Source of the DNA: CAG-238 sp934277695
Lineage (GTDB): Bacteria > Bacillota > Clostridia > Peptostreptococcales > Anaerovoracaceae
Length of the DNA stretch: 64,000 bases
Direction: 5' to 3'
Assembly (NCBI GenBank): GCA_934277695.1
Contig: CAKQVG010000009.1
Span: forward strand, 1-64,000
The notes under the pieces were generated by a model that did no database searches, had not been told where the DNA came from, and worked only from the letters and a program-made list of their open reading frames with translations. Positions 58,567 to 64,000 of the stretch are shown here, in pieces. Position numbers and translations under genes: made by a program. Position 1 is the stretch's first letter, and each line of letters starts with the position of its first letter.

Positions 58567-59919
58567 ATGGGCAGACTCTTCGGAACGGATGGCGTAAGAG
58601 GGATCGCAAATAAAGAATTAACGCCGGAATTGGCATTTAATTTAGGAAAGGCAGGTACTTTTGTTCTTAAAAAGAACGCGGCAAGACCTGTAATCGTAAT
58701 CGGAAAGGACACGAGAGTGTCCGGGGATATGCTTGAAAACGCACTGACTGCGGGAATTTTGGCGGTCGGAGGCAATGTTATCAAAGCCGGGGTCATTCCG
58801 ACACCGGCTGTTGCGTATCTGGCAAGGCGCTACAACGCGGACGCAGGAATCGTAATCAGCGCCTCCCACAACACTTTCGAGTACAACGGAATTAAATTTT
58901 TTAACGGTGACGGCTTCAAACTCGATGATTTGCTTGAGGAAAAGATTGAAGATTTAATCATAAGCAGCGTGGATGTAAACAGTCACATCACGGGCGAGGA
59001 AATCGGCAAATGCCTCGAAGCGGAGGGAAACTCGATTGAACTCTATGCGAAGCATCTGATTGAAACCGCTGATTTCAGGCTTGATGGCAGGAAGGTGGTG
59101 CTTGACTGTGCAAACGGAGCCTCCTATCAGGTGGCGCCGAAGGTATACGAAGCACTCGGTGCGGAAGTGGTGACAATCGGTGACCGGCCGGACGGAACGA
59201 ACATAAACGATGCATGCGGATCGACACATCCGGAAAAACTGCAGGCGGCGGTGCTTGCGCACCATGCGGATATCGGGCTTGCTTTTGACGGAGATGCAGA
59301 CAGACTCATCGTCGTTGATGAGCGCGGCAGGGTGCTCGATGGCGATAAGACCATCGCAATCTGTGCGAAAATGCTGAAAGCAGAAGGCAGATTAAAGGAT
59401 GACAAGGTAACGGTTACGGTTATGAGCAACATCGGCTTTCACAAGGCGATGGAGGCAGAGGGAATCAGCGTGGATGTTACCGGAGTCGGCGACCGCTATG
59501 TGCTGGAGCAGATGCTCAAAACCGGCTGCGTCATAGGCGGGGAACAGTCGGGACACATCATTTTCCTCGAACACACGACGACGGGGGACGGCATTTTGTC
59601 TTCACTGCAGCTCGTAAAAGCAGTTCTTGCTTCGGGCAGGAAAATATCGGAGCTTGCGGATGAAATACAGATCTATCCTCAGGTTTTGGTCAACGCAAAG
59701 ATAAACAACGATTACAAGAAAACATATATGAAGGATGAAGAGGTTGCAATGGCGATTGCGGCAATTGAAGCCAAAATGGAGGGGAACGGCAGAGTTTTGA
59801 TCCGGCCTTCGGGAACGGAACCACTTGTGCGTGTAATGCTGGAAGGTGACGACACGGATTTAATCGCAAACCTTGCCGAAGATCTTGCAGCCTTAATTGA
59901 AAAGAAATTTAGGAGATAG
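58567..59919 (+). CDS. glmM: Phosphoglucosamine mutase
   Basis: A 450-residue enzyme that turns glucosamine-6-phosphate into glucosamine-1-phosphate for UDP-GlcNAc. Motifs: GRLFGTDGVRGIAN at the start, phospho-serine loop ISASHNTFEYNG (Ser100), metal loop DGDADR (in AFDGDADRLIVVDE), sugar loop GEQSGH, and phosphate loop RPSGTEPLVRVM. HNT in place of the more common HNP is a small variant. GlmM of Firmicutes also binds and inhibits CdaA; the cdaA-cdaR-glmM order fits. RBS TAGGAGG. Confidence 0.97.
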   Translation: MGRLFGTDGVRGIANKELTPELAFNLGKAGTFVLKKNAARPVIVIGKDTRVSGDMLENALTAGILAVGGNVIKAGVIPTPAVAYLARRYNADAGIVISASHNTFEYNGIKFFNGDGFKLDDLLEEKIEDLIISSVDVNSHITGEEIGKCLEAEGNSIELYAKHLIETADFRLDGRKVVLDCANGASYQVAPKVYEALGAEVVTIGDRPDGTNINDACGSTHPEKLQAAVLAHHADIGLAFDGDADRLIVVDERGRVLDGDKTIAICAKMLKAEGRLKDDKVTVTVMSNIGFHKAMEAEGISVDVTGVGDRYVLEQMLKTGCVIGGEQSGHIIFLEHTTTGDGILSSLQLVKAVLASGRKISELADEIQIYPQVLVNAKINNDYKKTYMKDEEVAMAIAAIEAKMEGNGRVLIRPSGTEPLVRVMLEGDDTDLIANLAEDLAALIEKKFRR

Positions 59920-59924
59920 AGAAT

Positions 59925-61775
59925 ATGTGCGGTATTGTAGGATATGTAGGAAAAAACGATGCGAGAACCATCATTATGGACGGTCTCAAAAGGCTGGAAT
60001 ACAGAGGATATGACTCTGCGGGAATTGCGCTTGTGAGAAACGGCAGCATTGACATACGCAAGAAAGTCGGGGAAATCGCAAACCTTGAAGAGCTTTTGAA
60101 GCAAGAAATGGCAAGAGGCATCTGCTTTGACAGCCACACCGGAATCGGTCATACGAGATGGGCCACGCACGGTGCACCGTCGGATGTGAATGCACATCCG
60201 CATGCAAGCGAAGACGGCACGGTAGCCATTGTCCACAACGGAATAATTGAAAATTTCGTGGAAATTAAGCAAAGGCTTATCGCGGAATACAATGTAAAAT
60301 TCAAATCGGAAACCGATAGTGAAGTCATTGCACATTTGATTGCGGCACACATGAAGAATTATTCGACGCTTGAGGATGCTGTGTATGCAGCAACTCTTGA
60401 AATGAGAGGGGCATATGCGCTTGTTGTCGTGTCGAGCAAAGACCCGAACAAAATCGTTGCAGTCCGTAAAGATGCGCCGCTGATTGCAGGAATCGGCAAG
60501 GGCGAGAATTTCATTGCCTCCGATATTCCGGCACTGATGAAACATTGCAAAGAAATTTATCTGATTGAAAACGGCGAGATGGTCGTTGTGACCGCAGATG
60601 AAATCAAAATATACGATGAAGAGCGAAATCCGGTGCAAAGAGATGTCTTCCACGTTACATGGGATGCGGACGCTGCGGAAAAAGAAGGCTACAGCCATTT
60701 CATGCTGAAGGAAATCCATGAACAGCCGAAAGCAATCAGCGAAACACTTAACCGCAGGCTGTATGAAAACGGCCTGATTAAGCTGGACGGTATTTCGCTT
60801 ACGAAAGAAGAACTTGATGGGTTTTCAAGAATCTACATCGTTGCATGTGGAACCGCTTACCACGCGGGACTTGTCGGCAAGAAAGTAATCGAGAAATTTG
60901 CGAAGATTCCGGTTGAGGTTGATGTGGCGTCGGAATTCCGATACAGAGAGCCGCTTGTAGATGAGAAAACTTTGTTTATCGCAATCAGTCAGTCGGGCGA
61001 GACTCTTGACACATTGGCGGCACTGAGGGAGGCAAAATCCAAGGGGGCAAGAATTCTCAGCGTCGTAAACGTAGTGGGAAGCTCCGTAGCAAGAGAATCC
61101 GACGATGTTTTCTATACTTGGGCAGGCCCGGAAATTGCGGTTGCCTCAACAAAAGCATATACCACGCAGCTCACATGTATGTATATCCTCGGCCTTTACA
61201 TGGGGCTTACAAGAGGAACAATAACGGAAGAATTCTATCGTGAATTCATGGATGACTTGAAAGAGGTTCCGGGCAAACTTGCGGAATATCTCAGGGATGT
61301 GAGAGAAATCGAAGCCCTTGCAAAGATTCTCTACAACCGCGATCAGGTTTTCTTCATCGGAAGAGGACTGGACTCCGCTGTTGCATATGAAGGCTCGCTG
61401 AAATTAAAGGAAATCTCTTATATAAACTCCTTTGCCATTGCGGCAGGGGAACTGAAGCACGGAACCATTGCGCTTATCGAACCGGGAACTTTGGTTTTGT
61501 GTCTAGATACGCAGGATTATCTCTACGAAAAAATGCTTTCGAATATTCAGGAGATTAAAGCCAGAGGCGCACACGTGCTTTCCATCGCAAAGGAGGGTCA
61601 CAGGGAAATCGAAGCACAGAGCAATGAAGTTATTTACATTCCGGACTGCCGGGATGAAATCACACCGCTCCTGAGTGTTGTGCCGTTGCAGCTTTTCTCA
61701 TATTACGTGGCGAAAGAAAGAGGATGCAATATCGATAAGCCGAAGAATCTGGCGAAGTCGGTTACGGTTGAATAA
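59925..61775 (+). CDS. glmS: Glutamine-fructose-6-phosphate aminotransferase
   Basis: A 616-residue enzyme for the first step of amino-sugar synthesis. The glutaminase domain (1-about 240) begins with the nucleophile Cys2 after Met (MCGIVGYVG), and RLEYRGYDSAGIA and HTRWATHG follow. Two SIS isomerase domains come next (ISQSGETLDTLAALREAKS in the first), and the chain ends DKPKNLAKSVTVE. Only 5 bp separate it from glmM, so there is no room for a glmS ribozyme; glmS must be controlled with the whole operon or at protein level. Confidence 0.97.
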   Translation: MCGIVGYVGKNDARTIIMDGLKRLEYRGYDSAGIALVRNGSIDIRKKVGEIANLEELLKQEMARGICFDSHTGIGHTRWATHGAPSDVNAHPHASEDGTVAIVHNGIIENFVEIKQRLIAEYNVKFKSETDSEVIAHLIAAHMKNYSTLEDAVYAATLEMRGAYALVVVSSKDPNKIVAVRKDAPLIAGIGKGENFIASDIPALMKHCKEIYLIENGEMVVVTADEIKIYDEERNPVQRDVFHVTWDADAAEKEGYSHFMLKEIHEQPKAISETLNRRLYENGLIKLDGISLTKEELDGFSRIYIVACGTAYHAGLVGKKVIEKFAKIPVEVDVASEFRYREPLVDEKTLFIAISQSGETLDTLAALREAKSKGARILSVVNVVGSSVARESDDVFYTWAGPEIAVASTKAYTTQLTCMYILGLYMGLTRGTITEEFYREFMDDLKEVPGKLAEYLRDVREIEALAKILYNRDQVFFIGRGLDSAVAYEGSLKLKEISYINSFAIAAGELKHGTIALIEPGTLVLCLDTQDYLYEKMLSNIQEIKARGAHVLSIAKEGHREIEAQSNEVIYIPDCRDEITPLLSVVPLQLFSYYVAKERGCNIDKPKNLAKSVTVE

Positions 61776-61800
61776 ATCACAGAACAATACGGAGGAAAAA

Positions 61801-63051
61801 ATGAAAGATTACGAAATCAGAGATTTGTCGCTGGCTCCTGCCGGACATCAGAAAATTGAATGGGTCAGAAATCATATGCCGATTTTAAGGGGTATGGAAG
61901 ACGAATTCATCAAGACAAAGCCGTTTGAAGGCATCAAGATTTCACTTTCGGTGCATCTTGAAGCAAAGACCGCATACTTATGCAAAGTTCTTGCGGCAGG
62001 CGGAGCACAGATGTCGGTAACAGGCTCCAATCCGCTCAGCACCAAGGATGAAATTGCTGCGGCACTTGCAGACAGTGGAATCAAGGTTTACGCATATCAC
62101 GGAGCAACACCGGAAGAATACGAGAGACATATCGAAATGTGCCTGGAGCACAAGCCGAACATCATCATCGACGACGGTGCGGATCTTGTAAGCTGTGTTC
62201 ACGGAAAACGCCCGGATCTGGCGGAAGAAGTCTGGGGCGGCTGCGAGGAGACGACCAGCGGCATCATCCGTCTGAAGGCTATGGCAAAGGAAGGCGTGCT
62301 GAAATTCCCGATGGTTGCCGTAAACGACGCGGACTGTAAGCATCTGTTTGACAACCGCTACGGCACCGGACAGTCCACATGGGACAGCATTATGAGAAAC
62401 ACGAACTTAATCATTGCTTCAAAGACGGTTGTTGTGATTGGCTATGGATGGTGTTCAAGAGGAATCGCAATGAGGGCTGCAGCACTCGGCGCACAGGTAA
62501 TCGTAACCGAGATTGATCCGGTAAAGGCAATCGAAGCCCGTATGGACGGATTCTCTGTAATGAAGATGGAGCAGGCAGCACCGCTTGGCGACATTTTCGT
62601 GACAGCAACGGGCTGTGCATGGACAATCACCGTGGATCATATGCTCAATATGAAGGACGGAGCAATTCTTGCGAACGCCGGTCACTTCAATGTTGAAATC
62701 GATATGGCAGGTCTTGAGAAGGCTTGCATCGCAAAGAAGGAAATGCGCGAAAACATCATGGGATATCAGCTTGCAAACGGCAGGTGGGTAAATGTCATCG
62801 CAGAAGGAAGACTTGCAAACATCGCCGCGGCAGACGGGCATCCTGCGGAAATCATGGATATGAGCTTTGCTGTACAGGCTTTGTCGGCTATGTACATCCG
62901 CGACCATTACAAGACGCTTAAAAACGATGTCATCGATGTTTCCGATGAAATCGACGATGTGGTTGCAAGAAGAAGACTCGAAGCGTGGGGGATTGAAATC
63001 GACACACTTACACCGGAGCAGGTTCATTATCTTAACAGTTGGGAAATTTAA
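61801..63051 (+). CDS. ahcY: S-adenosylhomocysteine hydrolase
   Basis: A 416-residue NAD-dependent enzyme that splits S-adenosylhomocysteine to homocysteine and adenosine, clearing the inhibitor of methyltransferases. Conserved blocks: HLEAKTAYLCKVLAAGGA, TGSNPLSTKDE, the catalytic region NDADCKHLFDNRYGTGQS, NAD loop VVIGYGWCSRGIAMRAAALG, and GHFNVEID. The short C-terminus and lack of the internal insertion match the archaeal/Thermotoga-like form rather than the longer E. coli-neighbour or eukaryotic type. The start at 61801 follows CGGAGGAAAAA. Its place after glmS is unusual, and many Clostridia use the LuxS route instead. Confidence 0.93.
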   Translation: MKDYEIRDLSLAPAGHQKIEWVRNHMPILRGMEDEFIKTKPFEGIKISLSVHLEAKTAYLCKVLAAGGAQMSVTGSNPLSTKDEIAAALADSGIKVYAYHGATPEEYERHIEMCLEHKPNIIIDDGADLVSCVHGKRPDLAEEVWGGCEETTSGIIRLKAMAKEGVLKFPMVAVNDADCKHLFDNRYGTGQSTWDSIMRNTNLIIASKTVVVIGYGWCSRGIAMRAAALGAQVIVTEIDPVKAIEARMDGFSVMKMEQAAPLGDIFVTATGCAWTITVDHMLNMKDGAILANAGHFNVEIDMAGLEKACIAKKEMRENIMGYQLANGRWVNVIAEGRLANIAAADGHPAEIMDMSFAVQALSAMYIRDHYKTLKNDVIDVSDEIDDVVARRRLEAWGIEIDTLTPEQVHYLNSWEI

Positions 63052-63077
63052 TTTTGATTCGCACGGGAGGCGATACA

Positions 63078-63671
63078 ATGAGTATTACTTATGATAAAAT
63101 AAAAGAGCAGGCAAGAAGTGCGGCAGAAGAGCTTGTCAGCATTGCAAAATTGAAAAAAGGCGATATTTTCGTCGTTGGCTGCAGCTCCAGCGAAGTCATG
63201 GGACAGAGAATCGGAAAGGGTTCGGACATTAACGCAGCAGAGGCAGTTTACGAAGGAATTATGTCTGTACTTGAGCCGAAAGGAATTTATCTGGCGGCAC
63301 AGTGCTGTGAACACCTGAACCGCGCGGTTATCGTTGAGAAAAAGGCACTTCTTCCGGGGACGGAAATCGTAAATGTGGTTCCGCATCCGCATGCAGGAGG
63401 TTCGTTTGCGACGACGATGTATCACAGAGCTAAAGAACCCGTTGCACTGGAAGAGATCAAAGCAGACGCCGGAATCGATATCGGAAATACACTGATTGGA
63501 ATGCAGCTCAAAAAAGTTGCGGTTCCCGTAAGACTTTCCATCAAAAAAATCGGAGAAGCTCCTATCGTATGCGCAAGAACCAGACCGAAATTTATCGGCG
63601 GCGCAAGAGCGATGTATGACGATGTGCTGTCCGGAGGAGATATCGCAAGACCGAAAGAAATAAATATTTAA
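63078..63671 (+). CDS. DUF436 / TIGR01440 family protein (YwlG-like)
   Basis: A 197-residue protein of the DUF436 family, known from Bacillus as YwlG and of unknown activity. Conserved parts: VVGCSSSEVMGQRIGKGSD, LAAQCCEHLNRAVIVEK, VPHPHAGGSFATTMYH and PIVCARTRPKFIGGARA. The start at 63078 follows CGGGAGG, 26 bp after ahcY. It is probably the last gene of the cdaA operon. Confidence 0.9.
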   Translation: MSITYDKIKEQARSAAEELVSIAKLKKGDIFVVGCSSSEVMGQRIGKGSDINAAEAVYEGIMSVLEPKGIYLAAQCCEHLNRAVIVEKKALLPGTEIVNVVPHPHAGGSFATTMYHRAKEPVALEEIKADAGIDIGNTLIGMQLKKVAVPVRLSIKKIGEAPIVCARTRPKFIGGARAMYDDVLSGGDIARPKEINI

Positions 63672-63680
63672 ACTTTAGAG

Positions 63681-63709
63681 AACACTTTTTGTATCTTACT
63701 CATATTGTA
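63681..63709 (+). promoter_or_regulatory. Sporulation-type (SigK/SigE-like) promoter candidate
   Basis: CATATTGTA (63701-63709) fits the CATANNNTA form of SigK -10 elements, with AACAC at 63681-63685, 15 bp upstream, for the AC-type -35. No good SigA promoter is seen in the gap. Confidence 0.4.
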
Positions 63710-63766
63710 TACTACAACTGAATATGAATGAAGTTCAAAATATTATGAAAGATGCAGGTGAAACTT

Positions 63767-63868
63767 ATGTCAAATAATTGTGGTCTTGTCGGAGACGGCT
63801 GCGTAGATACCAGCTTATTATTCTTCTTCTTGTTACTGGTAATTATCTTCTGTAACTGCTATAACTAG
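63767..63868 (+). CDS. 33-residue Cys-rich single-span peptide, sporulation type
   Basis: A very short gene behind AGGTGAAACTT. The product begins MSNNCGLVGDGCVDTS and continues as a purely hydrophobic helix of Leu, Phe, Val and Ile, ending FCNCYN. It has the size and build of small YjcZ-like spore membrane peptides, with four cysteines added. A sporulation-type promoter candidate lies upstream and a strong terminator downstream, so it is an independent gene. The spore role is inference. Confidence 0.65.
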   Translation: MSNNCGLVGDGCVDTSLLFFFLLLVIIFCNCYN

Positions 63869-63892
63869 CAAGAGGCGGTAAATACGTAACTG

Positions 63893-63927
63893 AAAGCGGC
63901 TCGCCCTTATGGGTGGGCCGCTTTTTC
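63893..63927 (+). terminator. Terminator of the small peptide gene
   Basis: AAAGCGGCTCGCCC pairs with GGGTGGGCCGCTTT with one G-U pair and one bulge, loop TTAT, then TTTTTCTT. Confidence 0.85.
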
Positions 63928-63934
63928 TTGCGAT

Positions 63935-63972
63935 TTACCCAAAAGTTTAGGCCGGTTTAACCGCTTGGGTAA
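63935..63972. repeat. Inverted repeat at the window edge
   Basis: TTACCCAA (63935-63942) and TTGGGTAA (63965-63972) enclose a smaller CGGTT/AACCG palindrome. It could be an operator or leader hairpin of the next gene beyond the window. Confidence 0.4.
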
Positions 63973-64000
63973 TTGTGAAGAACGTGTGAAAAATGTATTA

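Noticed and set aside
59920..59924. Possible glmS ribozyme before glmS
   Set aside because: Only 5 bp separate glmM and glmS, so there is no room for the ribozyme.

Overview
The window is a continuous stretch of a low-to-mid GC Firmicutes chromosome, most likely an anaerobic, probably spore-forming member of the Clostridia (Eubacteriales; perhaps near the Family XIII/Anaerovoracaceae group, but no rRNA is present to settle this). The evidence is the division and cell wall (dcw) gene order, the meso-DAP type MurE, a cdaA-cdaR-glmM-glmS operon, many strong AGGAGG ribosome binding sites, SigA-type promoters, several clostridial families of unknown function (DUF523, DUF3842, DUF436, DUF4080, DUF6110) and two candidate spore-associated proteins.

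Layout. 0-9.8 kb is a mixed region: long-form hpf, a PspC protein, an erythromycin-esterase-like protein, tRNA-Pro on the minus strand, a GNAT and tandem-MerR pair in front of an ABC transporter whose ATPase is broken by an internal deletion, a LysE exporter diverging from an HxlR regulator, exonuclease III, an acyl-ACP thioesterase and a cysteine-rich repeat protein. 9.8-24.9 kb is the dcw cluster: mraZ, rsmH, ftsL, a PASTA-containing PBP, murE, murF, mraY, murD, ftsW, murG, murA, ftsQ, ftsZ. ftsA, murB, murC and ddl are absent from it. 24.9-38.8 kb is a dense housekeeping run: a TrmH-type methyltransferase, pheST, zapA, mutS2, argS, two radical SAM enzymes, a TPR protein, DUF3842 and an ECF S-component. 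38.8-39.5 kb holds tRNA-Asn, tRNA-Leu and initiator tRNA-fMet with an odd duplication of the tRNA-Asn 3' end. 39.5-41.5 kb is accessory, with a nuclease-fold protein and a lipoprotein.

41.6-47.8 kb carries ftsH, then a DUF6110 protein plus a heavy-metal P-type ATPase behind a perfect 40-bp DtxR-like palindrome that contains the whole promoter, then a convergent Na/Pi cotransporter with a Pho-box-like upstream region. 47.9-52.5 kb is a complete Bce-type peptide-sensing and detoxification module (regulator, kinase, ABC ATPase, permease). 52.6-54.5 kb is a two-gene unit of a ferredoxin/FrhB-like protein and a dynamin-like GTPase with an N-terminal cysteine cluster; I consider it the best candidate here for an undescribed system. 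It runs tail to tail into a methyltransferase. 55.8-63.7 kb has a cell-wall amidase diverging from cdaA-cdaR-glmM-glmS-ahcY-DUF436, which joins c-di-AMP synthesis to amino-sugar supply for peptidoglycan. A 33-residue membrane peptide with a sporulation-type promoter candidate closes the window.

Together the window is dominated by envelope synthesis and its control (dcw, cdaA/glm, amidase, Bce), translation genes and metal/phosphate homeostasis. I saw no prophage, transposase or CRISPR array. Function calls rest on motifs and family resemblance read by eye; no database search was run.
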